Shown here in pieces: positions 41,914-51,070 of a stretch of DNA of 64,000 nt. A program made the translations under genes and the position numbers. The notes below the pieces were generated by a model. That model did not search any database, was not told the origin of the DNA, and was given only the letters and a program-made list of their open reading frames with translations. This stretch comes from LD21 sp963715785 (GTDB lineage Bacteria; Bacteroidota; Bacteroidia; Bacteroidales; VadinHA17): assembly GCA_963715785.1 (NCBI GenBank), contig OY970276.1:248001-312000 (forward strand). Reading direction: 5' to 3'. Numbering within the stretch: the stretch's first letter is position 1; every line of letters starts with the position of its first letter.

Positions 41914-42936
41914 TTAGTCTTTTTTTTCTCGCTTAACTGATTTTCTCCAAAGGAATTCTTCTTCGATATATATTCTTCCCTGTCCGCTTTTTGATTTTTT
42001 CTCAATCTCGTTAATTAGCAGGTTAACAGCTTCCATTCCCATTTTCCTGGGATCCTGGTTAATCACTGTCAATTGGGGGTTAAAAAAGTCTGTTATTTCA
42101 CTGAAACCATATCCAAATATACCAATATCCTTTGGGATTCTGAGCCCGGCTTCCTTTATGGCTTTATAAGCTCCCAGAGCCACCCGGTCGTTAACTGTAA
42201 AAATGACTTCAGGAAGTTTGCCAGAGTCATTAAGTTTTTTAAAAGATTCATAGCCATTTATTAATTCAAAGCCACTTTCCAGTATCCATTCTTCTCTAAT
42301 TGGGATCTTATTTTTCGTGAGAGCTTCTATGTATCCTTCTGTCCGTTCCTTTCCGATATTTGTATTTGAATACCCGGCAAAAAATGCTATTTTATTATAC
42401 CCTTCCTTTATGATATGGTTCAGGGAATTTTTACCTCCATATTTATCTTTAAATACAACTCTTGAAAACTTCATATTCTCAAAAGTCCTGTCAAAAAAGA
42501 CTAAAGGGATCTTCATTTTCTCAACCGTTTTGAAAACTTGCCTGTCCGTTGTTTCCTGAGACAGACAGACAAGCAGCCCGTCAACCCTCATCCCTATCAG
42601 ATTCTCGATATTCTTTTTTTCGATGTCAGATTTCTCCCGGGAAACAGTCAGAATAACGTAATAGCCATGTTCGGTTGCAAAATCAATTATGCTGTCTGCG
42701 ATATATGAAAAAAAACTGTTTTCGAGGTCAGGAATGACAACTCCTATCGTAAAAGTCCGGCGTGAATTCAGCTGACGTGCAATCTGGTTAGGGACGTATC
42801 CCATTTTTTTTGCCAGTGCAGAAATTTTTTTCTTCATTGCTGAAGAAATGTCGGGATGATCACGCAATGCTTTTGATACTGTTACCCGGGAAATATCGAG
42901 TTTCTTCGCAATATCTGATTGTCTTGTGTTAGCCAT
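41914..42936 (-). CDS. LacI family transcriptional regulator
   Basis: This 340-residue regulator has the N-terminal helix-turn-helix and hinge at 1-60 (RQSDIAKKLDISRVTVSKAL, then NQIARQLNSRRTFTIGVV) and a periplasmic-binding-protein-like effector domain at 62-335 (VIPDLENSFFSYIADSIIDF, VDGLLVCLSQET, FTVNDRVALGAYKA). It follows the GH29 gene by 53 bases on the same strand, so it probably is the last gene of, and regulates, the epimerase/kinase/GH29 operon. A sugar or sugar phosphate is the likely effector. A candidate operator is upstream of the operon at 46806-46827. Confidence 0.93.
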   Translation of the reverse strand: MANTRQSDIAKKLDISRVTVSKALRDHPDISSAMKKKISALAKKMGYVPNQIARQLNSRRTFTIGVVIPDLENSFFSYIADSIIDFATEHGYYVILTVSREKSDIEKKNIENLIGMRVDGLLVCLSQETTDRQVFKTVEKMKIPLVFFDRTFENMKFSRVVFKDKYGGKNSLNHIIKEGYNKIAFFAGYSNTNIGKERTEGYIEALTKNKIPIREEWILESGFELINGYESFKKLNDSGKLPEVIFTVNDRVALGAYKAIKEAGLRIPKDIGIFGYGFSEITDFFNPQLTVINQDPRKMGMEAVNLLINEIEKKSKSGQGRIYIEEEFLWRKSVKREKKD

Positions 42937-42989
42937 TTAGTTCATTTCTTGCCCTTCATCGTTCATAATGACAAGAAGGGTTTCATAGA

Positions 42990-44558
42990 TTATTTTACTC
43001 TGCTTTCTGCGAGATTTTTCGGATTTGAAGATTCAAACTCAATTCTGAATCCGATTACCGGCCATTTTGGTAGTTTAGATGGTTTTTTAATCACCATGGC
43101 ATCAGCTTCCTGTAACCATTTAACTTTAATATCACTGCCTACCATCTTAACAGATTTTATTGCGTCAGTTTTATATCTGGAATTTTTGCCCAACGACATA
43201 ATCTTAATATCCCTTGCAGGTGTACCGAGGCAAAAAGCATACAGGAAACCATCCTTTGTAGTAAAACGAATATCTTTTGAATTAAATTTATAGTTTTCAT
43301 CAAATCTGCCTGGCTTTACCGCTCTGGCTTCAGGTGATTTTTCGCCGTATATCTTCCATGGACGGGATCCATAAATGCCTTCCCCGTTGGCTGTGGTCCA
43401 TACAGTTAGCGAATCAAGTATATTTAGCATATCATTTTCAAGGTCTCCTTCAGGAGTCTGAACAATATTTATAAGAAGGTTTCCATTTTTAGATACAATA
43501 TCTACCAGCATCTGAATAATTGATTCGGCTGTCTTGTATTTCTGCCCGGTACTGTAATACCAATCACCGATTGAGGTATCGGTTTGCCACGGGAATTCGC
43601 TGATAGTATCCAGTACACCGCGTTCAACATCCTGAACCCATTTCCCTTGCGAAGCCTCTTTACAAGTATACACAGCATCTGGTTTGCCGTTGTTTTTTAA
43701 AATATTCTGATTATAGAAGTGTGCAATCATGCTGCGTCCTATATCTCCAAAAGGCATTTGACTGTCAGAGTAAAGAAGATCCGGTGAATAAAGGTCGATC
43801 AACTCCTTAATGCTTTTAAACCATTCTATCTGGGATAAAAGGTTGTTTGTTAACCAGCCGCTGTCGCTGGGAAGTGTTTTTTCATGATAAAGGCTCGCAT
43901 ATTTTGGATCTGCTCCATCATAAGGTACTCCTGCATAAGGACCGGTTTTATCAGAACCATGAGAGGCCTGAAACCAGGTATAACTTGCTCCAAGATGTTC
44001 AGAAACACCAAATTTCATTCCCTGTTTCTTTGCAGCTTCCTGCCAGATCTTTACAACATCCTTATGGGGACCCATTTTCACTGAATTCCATTCATGAATC
44101 TTTGAATCCCATAGAAAAAAATTATCATGATGAGTTCCCATGCTGACAAAATATTTTGCACCGGCTTTTTTATAGAGTTCCATCAGTTTATCAGCATCCC
44201 ATTTCTCTGCTTTCCAAAGCGGAATAATGTCTTTATAACCAAAAACTGATGGATGACCATAAGTCTTAACATGGTAATCATATGCCTTGCTGTACCATTC
44301 AGAAATGCCAGGAGAATACATTCGTCTTGCGTACCAATCACCCTGACGAGGAACAGCCTGAGGCCCCCAATGTGCCCAGAAACCTAATTTTGCATCACGG
44401 AACCACTCAGGATATTGATACTGTTTTAATGATTCATCTGTTGGTTTATAAGGCCCCGCTGCAATCGGGAGTTGCCCAATTTGTGCATAAGCTGAGATGA
44501 CAAAAATCAGAGAAAGAAAACTCGTGGAAATTAATTGTTTTAGGAGGTTGGTTTTCAT
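42990..44558 (-). CDS. GH29 alpha-L-fucosidase, exported
   Basis: This 522-residue protein has a Sec signal (SFLSLIFVISAYAQ). The GH29 barrel begins at YPEWFRDAKLGFWAHWGPQA (about 48-67), with the conserved substrate-binding stretch KYFVSMGTHHDNFFLWDS (about 133-150). The nucleophile Asp lies in the strand LIDLYSPDLLYSD (about 256-268). A C-terminal beta-sandwich follows from about 430. Members release alpha-L-fucose, and some also act on alpha-L-galactosides, which is relevant because the operon encodes a GDP-mannose 3,5-epimerase-like enzyme that would make GDP-L-galactose. It lies in the probable LacI-controlled operon. Confidence 0.9.
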   Translation of the reverse strand: MKTNLLKQLISTSFLSLIFVISAYAQIGQLPIAAGPYKPTDESLKQYQYPEWFRDAKLGFWAHWGPQAVPRQGDWYARRMYSPGISEWYSKAYDYHVKTYGHPSVFGYKDIIPLWKAEKWDADKLMELYKKAGAKYFVSMGTHHDNFFLWDSKIHEWNSVKMGPHKDVVKIWQEAAKKQGMKFGVSEHLGASYTWFQASHGSDKTGPYAGVPYDGADPKYASLYHEKTLPSDSGWLTNNLLSQIEWFKSIKELIDLYSPDLLYSDSQMPFGDIGRSMIAHFYNQNILKNNGKPDAVYTCKEASQGKWVQDVERGVLDTISEFPWQTDTSIGDWYYSTGQKYKTAESIIQMLVDIVSKNGNLLINIVQTPEGDLENDMLNILDSLTVWTTANGEGIYGSRPWKIYGEKSPEARAVKPGRFDENYKFNSKDIRFTTKDGFLYAFCLGTPARDIKIMSLGKNSRYKTDAIKSVKMVGSDIKVKWLQEADAMVIKKPSKLPKWPVIGFRIEFESSNPKNLAESRVK

Positions 44559-44630
44559 GATTACTCAGATTAGTTATTAATTGTATTTATTATAACGATT
44601 TAATAATTATTAACTTACAAGAATTAAAGC

Positions 44631-45767
44631 TTAATATCGAATCTTTATTTTCATTGATCCTTCAACTTCCTTTTCGGAAACTACAATCACGTAACCTCCA
44701 CCGCAACCTGAAGTAATTGCCCCGGGATAGTTTGAAAAATAATTTGTCTCCATCTCCTTGAAGATATCATCCGGAACAGTGAGTGGTAATATTTTCTTCC
44801 ACATTATTAATGTTTCAGTCATTGCTTTTCCCAGTCCCCTGATATCTTTCTTCAATATGCTGTCATAGCAGCTATCTCCTGCTTCACCCAGTGATTTAAT
44901 AAAGTGTTTTTCGAGATGCATCTCCTTCAGAGGATCGTATCCATCGGGGCGTGGTTTTAAAGGTACCAGATGGATAACATCGGAAAGCCAGTCACATATG
45001 TCCCTTTCAACAGAAGATTGTATTTTCTCTGGCCAGTAAGCTCCATTGTAGTATAATCCGTTCACACCGGGAAGAAGTAATCCGAGCTGGTCCTGTGAAC
45101 CCGCAATATATTTTGTGCCGGGAGGGTTCTCTGCGCCAAATAAAATTTTTGCATTTTGAATAGAATCGCCATCAGGATACCTGTCACCCCAAATTTTTAT
45201 CCCAATATCACGGGAACTTGTAGCCAGTCCTGATCTGTTATTAAAATCCATCGATGGCCAGATTTGTGCAACTACAGCCGATCCGGGATAAACTTCAGAT
45301 ACCCAGGGCTGATCCATCCAACCTCCGGCAAGACAAAGTCTGTAAGGAAATCTTAGTTCCTTTTTAGTCCCTGAACTGGAACGTACCGGTAGTCCTTCAT
45401 CAGGAATCCTTGGAAGAACAACATATTCCACTCCGGATTCTGTACATAAACTTTTCTTCTCAGGAGTATGACCTTCTTCATTAACAATAAGAATATCGGG
45501 CTTAATCCTTTGAAGATCAGGCTTGAAATCCAACATTCCCGAACCTGATGCCAGAAAAGCTTCACTGACATATTTAATGGATTTTACAATATAGAGCCGT
45601 TCTTCTTCTGAAAAGAAAGGTGTTTTACCCTTTAGCAAAAGCAAGTTATTATCTCTACCGACGCTCACATGAAGATCTCCATACATTGCGGCAGTCTTGA
45701 AAAATGCAACATGACCCCCATGAAGCAGATCAAAACAGCCGCTTACCAAAACCTTCTTAGATTTCAT
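44631..45767 (-). CDS. Fusion of HxGH nucleotidyltransferase and GHMP-kinase-like domain
   Basis: This 378-residue protein has an N-terminal cytidylyltransferase-like domain at residues 1-135 with VSGCFDLLHGGHVAFF (HGGH in place of HxGH, 17-20) and FSEEERLYIVKSI. Residues about 140-378 resemble a GHMP sugar kinase: PYRLCLAGGWMDQPWVSEVY (motif 1, R-x-x-L-x-G-x-x-x-D), SGLATSSRD (motif 2-like, shortened) and SGCGGGYVIVVSE at the C-terminus (motif 3). The kinase part is somewhat short and motif 2 is atypical, so kinase activity is uncertain. It could phosphorylate and activate a free sugar to a nucleotide sugar, as FKP does for fucose with different domains. It is separated from the epimerase gene by 13 bases. 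Confidence 0.74.
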   Translation of the reverse strand: MKSKKVLVSGCFDLLHGGHVAFFKTAAMYGDLHVSVGRDNNLLLLKGKTPFFSEEERLYIVKSIKYVSEAFLASGSGMLDFKPDLQRIKPDILIVNEEGHTPEKKSLCTESGVEYVVLPRIPDEGLPVRSSSGTKKELRFPYRLCLAGGWMDQPWVSEVYPGSAVVAQIWPSMDFNNRSGLATSSRDIGIKIWGDRYPDGDSIQNAKILFGAENPPGTKYIAGSQDQLGLLLPGVNGLYYNGAYWPEKIQSSVERDICDWLSDVIHLVPLKPRPDGYDPLKEMHLEKHFIKSLGEAGDSCYDSILKKDIRGLGKAMTETLIMWKKILPLTVPDDIFKEMETNYFSNYPGAITSGCGGGYVIVVSEKEVEGSMKIKIRY

Positions 45768-45780
45768 TATCCGGCCAGGA

Positions 45781-46782
45781 TTACTTATTATATTTATTTG
45801 CCTCTTTTTTAATTGTCGAATCCTGCGACATCTGATCTTTTATCCAGTCATAGGTCTTCTTCATCCCTTCCTTCAAAGGAATTGATGGTTCCCAATTCAG
45901 GTATTTCATGATCAGGGTATTTTCACTGTTACGTCCACGGACACCCTTTGGTGCATCAAGGTCATAATTCCTGCTTAGTTTAAAACCTGCAATTTCTTCA
46001 ACAATATCAACAAGCTGGTTTATAGATACCATTTCACTACTTCCTAAATTAAGCGGTTCGATAATGTCGCTATACATAATTGCCAAAATTCCCTTAATGC
46101 AATCGTCAATATACATAAAACTACGAGTCTGGTGACCATCGCCCCATATGGTGATATCTTTCCTGCCAGTTAACGATGCTTCAATAACTTTGCGGCTTAT
46201 AGCTGCAGGAGCCTTTTCCCTGCCACCGTCAAAAGTCCCATGAGGGCCGTAAACATTATGAAATCTTGCAACTCTGGTTGTCAGTCCAAAATCTTCTCTG
46301 AAATGACGGCACATACGCTCACTGAACAGTTTTTCCCAACCATATCCATCTTCTGCAAGTGCTGGATAAGCATCAGCTTCTTTCAGTCCCGGATTATTTG
46401 GATCTGTTTGTTTATCTCCATTGTAAACACATGCTGATGATGCATAAAAAAATCTGTCAATTCCACAGTCACACGCTGCAATCAATAGATGCGTATTAAT
46501 AAGAACACTTATCATACAAGCTGCCTTATTATTTTCGATAAAGCCCATTCCTCCCATATCCGCAGCCAGGTTAAATACCTCATTAAAACCATTAAGAGCT
46601 GTATAGCAGTTCTCTCTCAGACGCAAATCCAAAACAAGATTATCCACTCCATCTGTAATCTGATACCATTCATTCAAAGGTTTTATATCTACGGCTCTTA
46701 CTGAGTTTCCTTTTTTAACTAACTCCTTGACAAGATGTCCACCAATAAAACCTCCGGCGCCTGCAACCAAAATCTTTTTCAT
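45781..46782 (-). CDS. GDP-mannose 3,5-epimerase-like NAD-dependent epimerase
   Basis: This 333-residue extended short-chain dehydrogenase has the NAD loop GAGGFIGG at 8-15. The stretch AADMGGMGFI at 73-82 and FHNVYGPHGTFDGGREKAPA (174-193) are hallmarks of GDP-mannose 3,5-epimerase, which makes GDP-L-galactose and GDP-L-gulose. The catalytic Ser is in SSAC (115-118) and the Tyr/Lys pair is YGWEK (147-151). It is the first gene of the operon, with a recognisable promoter and candidate operator just upstream. Other nucleotide-sugar epimerase activities are possible, but the motif set favours this one. Confidence 0.85.
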   Translation of the reverse strand: MKKILVAGAGGFIGGHLVKELVKKGNSVRAVDIKPLNEWYQITDGVDNLVLDLRLRENCYTALNGFNEVFNLAADMGGMGFIENNKAACMISVLINTHLLIAACDCGIDRFFYASSACVYNGDKQTDPNNPGLKEADAYPALAEDGYGWEKLFSERMCRHFREDFGLTTRVARFHNVYGPHGTFDGGREKAPAAISRKVIEASLTGRKDITIWGDGHQTRSFMYIDDCIKGILAIMYSDIIEPLNLGSSEMVSINQLVDIVEEIAGFKLSRNYDLDAPKGVRGRNSENTLIMKYLNWEPSIPLKEGMKKTYDWIKDQMSQDSTIKKEANKYNK

Positions 46783-46805
46783 AGTGCAAAAATTTAATAT
46801 TTACT

Positions 46806-46865
46806 TACACGATAACTTTCACGTGTATTTAGATACAAAAATACTAAACTATTTTATTCTGCAAT
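46806..46865 (-). promoter_or_regulatory. Promoter and candidate LacI operator of the epimerase operon
   Basis: On the minus strand TATTTTTG (46843-46836) matches the -7 consensus, with ATTG (46865-46862) 18 bases upstream as a one-mismatch -33. Downstream of the predicted transcript start lie TACACG (46806-46811) and CGTGTA (46822-46827), inverted arms ten bases apart. That position would block transcription when bound by a LacI-type repressor. Confidence 0.45.
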
Positions 46866-47065
46866 TGATGCAGGCTGACTATTTAATTGAGATTGGCGAT
46901 GATATTGAACGGTACGGGGTTAAACAGGATTAAAAAGTAAATTGAAGATCCTCAGGATATCGGAAGAAAAGAAAGTAAATATGGTAGCAGGACAGCTTTA
47001 AATCTCGCTTAAACTTAATAAATTCAACGCTTAATAAAATATTATTATCTAAATTTATATAAACA

Positions 47066-47383
47066 ATGAATCATGCTGGCAAGATAGCTGTCAATCACGA
47101 TGCGTATGGTATGGGAACAGTTCGGATTCCGGGGACCTGAAAATGAACATTACTTGATGAACTGATTGTTGAACTTAGGATTAAAAAAGGACCGGAAGTG
47201 CCGGAAGGTGCTATGTCACGCCAAATAGATAAAAACCATATCTTGTACCTTAATGTAAGTGGTGAACCAAAAGAAGTTCAGATGAAAGAACATTCACGAA
47301 GCATACTTTTTGATAAAAACTACAGCGGTAATTTTACGATCGCACCGTTTGAACCTGAGTTTATTGAGCTTAATATAAAATAA
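47066..47383 (+). pseudogene. Remnant of a beta-galactosidase-like glycoside hydrolase C-terminus
   Basis: The single frame reads NHAGKIAVNHDAYGMGTVRI PGT, then stops at 47138 and 47144, then resumes LLDELIVELRIKKGPEVPEG, followed by HILYLNVSGEPKEVQMKEHS and the natural end FEPEFIELNIK. Text such as GKIAVxNHxYGxG, LYLNxxGEPKEV and APFEPEFIE is familiar from C-terminal parts of beta-galactosidase-type enzymes. Only the last domain is left and nonsense codons interrupt it. The 280 bases upstream to the epimerase start hold two more short unassigned fragments and the promoter of the opposite operon. Confidence 0.5.
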
Positions 47384-47451
47384 AATATGACATATAAAAG
47401 AACCAAAACTCCAACACTTCAAAAATTGCCTGAAACAAATACTCTGTGCTT

Positions 47452-50040
47452 ATGAAAACTTGCGTTATTTCATTATTATTACTTATATCAGCTTTCCTCA
47501 CATCAAATATTTTCGCACAAACACAAACCGATAGCCGCATTGTTCTCCGCGACAACTGGGCAATCCAGTCCTCCGCAAATCTTACAGATGGAGGCGCAGT
47601 TATATCCCAACCAGGTTATACCACAAAGGACTGGTACCCCACATCAGTTCCATCGACCGTGCTTGCTGCTCTCGTAGCAAATAAGGTGTACCCCGATCCA
47701 TATTACGGCAATAACTATATGGAACTGCCTGGTGTACGCAGGTGGGACAAGCCCGAGGGTAATCCCTTCGAATCATCCTGGTGGTACCGTACAGAGTTCG
47801 ATATTCCCACAGGTTACGCAGGCAAGCACATGTGGCTGAAGTTCCATGGTGTGAATTACCGTGCAAACCTATGGGTCAATGGGATGAAGGTTGCCGATTC
47901 CAGCCAGATGGAAGGCGCATACAGGCTGTATTCTTTCGATATAGCACAATACACGAAAGCCGGACAGAAGAATTGCCTTGCGCTTGAGATTTATCCCCCT
48001 AAGACTTTTGACCTTACCATCTCCTGGGTTGACTGGAACCCCACCCCTCCCGATAAGAGTATGGGCATCTGGTATGATGTAACCTTATCCGCCAGTGGCC
48101 CCGTAGCCATTGAACATCCCTTCGTAAAAACCAAATTAAACCTGCCTTCAACCACCAAGGCGAAACTTAGTGTAACCGCAGAAGTGAAAAATGCGGAAAG
48201 CACGCCTGTTAAGGGCTTGTTGAAAGGAAGGATAGAGAATATAACTTTTTCTAAGGAAGTAAACCTTAGCGCGAACGAGACTAAGGAAGTAACATTCTTA
48301 CCCGAAGAGTTCCAGCAACTTGTTGTTGCAAATCCCCGCCTATGGTGGCCGCATACAATAGGCCCGCAAAACCTCTACGACCTGAACCTGAGTTTCGAGA
48401 TAGACGGAAAGGTATCCGACTCGCGTAAAACGCGTTTCGGCATCAGGGAGATTAGCTCCTGGATGAACGAGTTTGACACGCTGCGTACCAAAGTGTTCCA
48501 GGTGAATGGCAGGAACATCGTTATCCGTGGCGGGGGCTACGTTGAAGATCTCATGCTGCGTCCATCCAACGAGCGGGTGGATGCCGATCTCCATTACCTG
48601 AAATTCATGAACATGAACACGCTGAGAATGGAAGATCCCCGTGGCTCTGACTATCTTTTCGAGCGTTGTGACGAAGAAGGTATCCTGATAATGGTTGGCT
48701 GGTGCTGTGGCCTCCCCTTCGAAAGCTGGAAGCACTGGACCTCACATACGGCCGATATTGCTGAAAAAAGCTGGCGTGACCAGGTTGTCAATCTCCGTGC
48801 GCACCCATCTGTTTTCACATGGTTGTACGGGAGCGATAATTTTCCACCGGAGGACATAGAACGGCGCTACATCAACGTGCTCGAGAAATATGATGGGACA
48901 AGGCCCTATTCCTCCTCCGCCACGCAAGCGCCCAGCAAGATTGAAGGTTACACGGGTTTATTTATGGGCCCGTGGCCACAGGTATACGGTTACCTCCCCC
49001 CTAGTTACTGGTACACAAAATTCGAGTTCAATACCGAGTGTGGCCCGAATGGCGAACAGCTTCCTCCCATCGAAACCATCAAGAGGGTGATGCCCGAAAA
49101 GGACCTCTGGCCTGTTAGTCCCGGTTGGGACTTGCGCTTACGTAAAGACTTTTATCCTTTTTCCCGTAAGGCGCTTGAATCAAGATACGGAAAGCCAGCT
49201 AGTCTTGAGGAATATTGCAACAAGTCGCAGGTTTTACAGTTGGAGGCCGTTAAGGCCATGTTCGAAGCTTTCGCGGGAAATAAGTACAAGTCGAGCGGTG
49301 TCATATACTGGATGTTTAACAGTGCCTGGCCCAAGTTTTACTGGCAGTTGTACGATTATTTCTTCATGCCAAACGGCGCTTTTTATGGTGCTAAGAAGGC
49401 TTGCGAGCCCCTGCACGTACAATACAACTACAAAGAGAATTCAGTGCAACTCGTAAATTGTTTTTATCACGATTTCACAGGATTGAAAGTTACCGCTAAA
49501 GCTTTCGATTTCGATGCAAAACAGATATTCTCAAAAGAAGTAATGACTACAATGAAGGCAGATGAAAGCAAGATTCTCTTTATGCTGGATCTGCCGAAAG
49601 ATCTTACCGATATTTACTTCCTGAAGCTTATCCTTCAAGATAAAGCAGGAAAGGAGATTTCATCGAATTTTTATTGGTTGTCGAACAAAGGAGACGAGAA
49701 TGCCGATTTCACCAGCCTGGCTAAGCTGCCACCGGTTGACGTTACAACAAAATTAAGTCCTCTATCGAGGGAAAACGGTATGCTTAAACTCTCTGTTGAA
49801 CTAACGAATACTTCAACTTCAATAGCTTTCGCTATGAATCCCAAGTTACTTTCAGCCTCAACACGAGAGCCTATCCTACCAATTTTCTGGCAGGATAATT
49901 ATTTCTCGCTGTTACCGGGTGAAAAGCGTACCATAGAAATGCAATTGGATGCCTCGTTAGTAGCGGAAGGCAAATTGCTTTTCAAACTGGATGGATGGAA
50001 CCTGCGGAAAACACAGGAACAAACGTTGTCGGTGCCTTAG
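47452..50040 (+). CDS. GH2 family exported glycosidase, exo-beta-D-glucosaminidase/mannosidase-like
   Basis: This 862-residue protein starts at the ATG at 47452, giving a Sec signal MKTCVISLLLLISAFLTSNIF ending before AQ (a GTG two codons upstream was not used). A jelly-roll sugar-binding domain (FESSWWYRTEFDIPTGYAGK) and Ig-like domain precede the TIM barrel. The likely acid/base is D462 in YGSDNFPPE and the nucleophile E529 in FNTECGPNGE. Asp instead of Glu as acid/base is a feature of exo-beta-D-glucosaminidases such as CsxA. The first two thirds (to about 49440) are visibly GC-richer, with codons unlike the neighbours, which suggests transfer or recombination. It stands alone behind a beta-galactosidase remnant. 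Confidence 0.85.
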   Translation: MKTCVISLLLLISAFLTSNIFAQTQTDSRIVLRDNWAIQSSANLTDGGAVISQPGYTTKDWYPTSVPSTVLAALVANKVYPDPYYGNNYMELPGVRRWDKPEGNPFESSWWYRTEFDIPTGYAGKHMWLKFHGVNYRANLWVNGMKVADSSQMEGAYRLYSFDIAQYTKAGQKNCLALEIYPPKTFDLTISWVDWNPTPPDKSMGIWYDVTLSASGPVAIEHPFVKTKLNLPSTTKAKLSVTAEVKNAESTPVKGLLKGRIENITFSKEVNLSANETKEVTFLPEEFQQLVVANPRLWWPHTIGPQNLYDLNLSFEIDGKVSDSRKTRFGIREISSWMNEFDTLRTKVFQVNGRNIVIRGGGYVEDLMLRPSNERVDADLHYLKFMNMNTLRMEDPRGSDYLFERCDEEGILIMVGWCCGLPFESWKHWTSHTADIAEKSWRDQVVNLRAHPSVFTWLYGSDNFPPEDIERRYINVLEKYDGTRPYSSSATQAPSKIEGYTGLFMGPWPQVYGYLPPSYWYTKFEFNTECGPNGEQLPPIETIKRVMPEKDLWPVSPGWDLRLRKDFYPFSRKALESRYGKPASLEEYCNKSQVLQLEAVKAMFEAFAGNKYKSSGVIYWMFNSAWPKFYWQLYDYFFMPNGAFYGAKKACEPLHVQYNYKENSVQLVNCFYHDFTGLKVTAKAFDFDAKQIFSKEVMTTMKADESKILFMLDLPKDLTDIYFLKLILQDKAGKEISSNFYWLSNKGDENADFTSLAKLPPVDVTTKLSPLSRENGMLKLSVELTNTSTSIAFAMNPKLLSASTREPILPIFWQDNYFSLLPGEKRTIEMQLDASLVAEGKLLFKLDGWNLRKTQEQTLSVP

Positions 50041-50153
50041 ACGATGCTGGGAAGATTGAAAGTATGAGACACCTCATAGTTTTAATTTATACCGCAACCG
50101 GGTTGAAGGTGAAGTTGAAGTAAAATTAAGCTGAAGTAGGGTAAAGATTGGGA

Positions 50154-50702
50154 TTAATACCAGGGACGACGACCCCATGTACGCTTAACAGGAAAACGAC
50201 GATGCCAGATACCAGCCTGTACAGCTATACCAACAACAACCAATCCAAGGAAAACCAGCCAATAAACGGAACCGGAGATATGCAGGAACGGCATAAGTAT
50301 TTCAGCCCCCAGCAACGTTGATAGTATGATAATTGCCCAGTCGAAAAATACAGCCACCAACAGAAGTCCTATAATGCCTCCAATGATGTAAATTACGGAA
50401 GGTCCGGCTGAGACAGATAAGTGAAAGGAAACGACTGACGCGGTTAATAAATAACCGCCAGCAAGGAAACCGGCGATCAGTATGGCCAACCCTTCCAGCA
50501 TAATGGCAAGGAAGGCACCAATAATTCCAGCGATTATGGCTATTAATAGAATGGTCAGTTCTGACTGGCCGCTTATTAGTTGCGGAGCAAGGGTTAGTCC
50601 TGCAATAAAGCCAGCCACGCCCACAAAAAGCCAGAAAAGCCTTCTTCCAAAGAACAACAAAAATATCCCCAGAATCATTGAGAAAAATGCTGTAATAGTC
50701 AT
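50154..50702 (-). CDS. DUF4203-like polytopic membrane protein
   Basis: This 182-residue protein consists almost wholly of six or seven glycine-rich membrane helices (LFWLFVGVAGFIAGLTLAPQ, IIAGIIGAFLAIMLEGLAIL, IYIIGGIIGLLLVAVFFDWA) with a short basic tail (RRFPVKRTWGRRPWY). The pattern fits the DUF4203/TM198 family of unknown function. It is a monocistronic gene between the GH2 gene (convergent) and the GAGTGAG repeat upstream. No enzymatic motif is visible. Confidence 0.7.
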   Translation of the reverse strand: MTITAFFSMILGIFLLFFGRRLFWLFVGVAGFIAGLTLAPQLISGQSELTILLIAIIAGIIGAFLAIMLEGLAILIAGFLAGGYLLTASVVSFHLSVSAGPSVIYIIGGIIGLLLVAVFFDWAIIILSTLLGAEILMPFLHISGSVYWLVFLGLVVVGIAVQAGIWHRRFPVKRTWGRRPWY

Positions 50703-50858
50703 CTAATCATTTTTTAGTAATCAAACCTTAGAATTTAAATCTGATATTTTTTGCCGATGGGCACTGAATAATATCAAATTACATAATAAACAGAAATAGA
50801 ATAAAATAGTTCTATCATGAATAATTCCATAAAAATGTTTAAGACGTTGACGAATAAT

Positions 50859-50930
50859 AAAGAGTGAGAGTGCGAGCGAGAGCGAGCACACTCACTCACT
50901 CTTTTTTCTCAATAATCACTCTCACACGAA
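50859..50930. repeat. GAGTGAG/CTCACTC hairpin repeat, copy 3
   Basis: GAGTGAGAGTGCGAGCGAGA, GCACACTCACTCACTC, then TTTTTTCTCAATAATCACTC TCACAC: as in copies 1 and 2 but without the tail. Here it lies between divergent genes (50703-51070), so it is not simply a terminator. The rest of this 368-base gap shows nothing further that I can support. Confidence 0.72.
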
Positions 50931-51070
50931 TTTCTTGGGATAAATTAAACTCTTCACCGGTAAAAACCGGCTTTCTGCCCGTTCCATTCTTTTTCAAATA
51001 GCGGGAATAATACTTTTACAGAATAAACTGGCATTTAAAATATGCTTTTAAAACTCAATACAACTTGTTT

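Noticed and set aside
42951..42982. CCCTTC/GAAGGG inverted repeat between GH29 and lacI as a terminator
   Set aside because: The stem is short with a long loop and no T-run; it does not convincingly separate the two genes.
46860..46990. Short frame reading YLIEIGDDIERYGVKQD upstream of the epimerase operon
   Set aside because: Too short, no recognisable family, and it overlaps the -33 region of the operon promoter.
48340..48927. Several long antisense frames inside the GH2 gene
   Set aside because: They are shadows caused by the GC-rich codon use of the GH2 gene and have no recognisable protein pattern.
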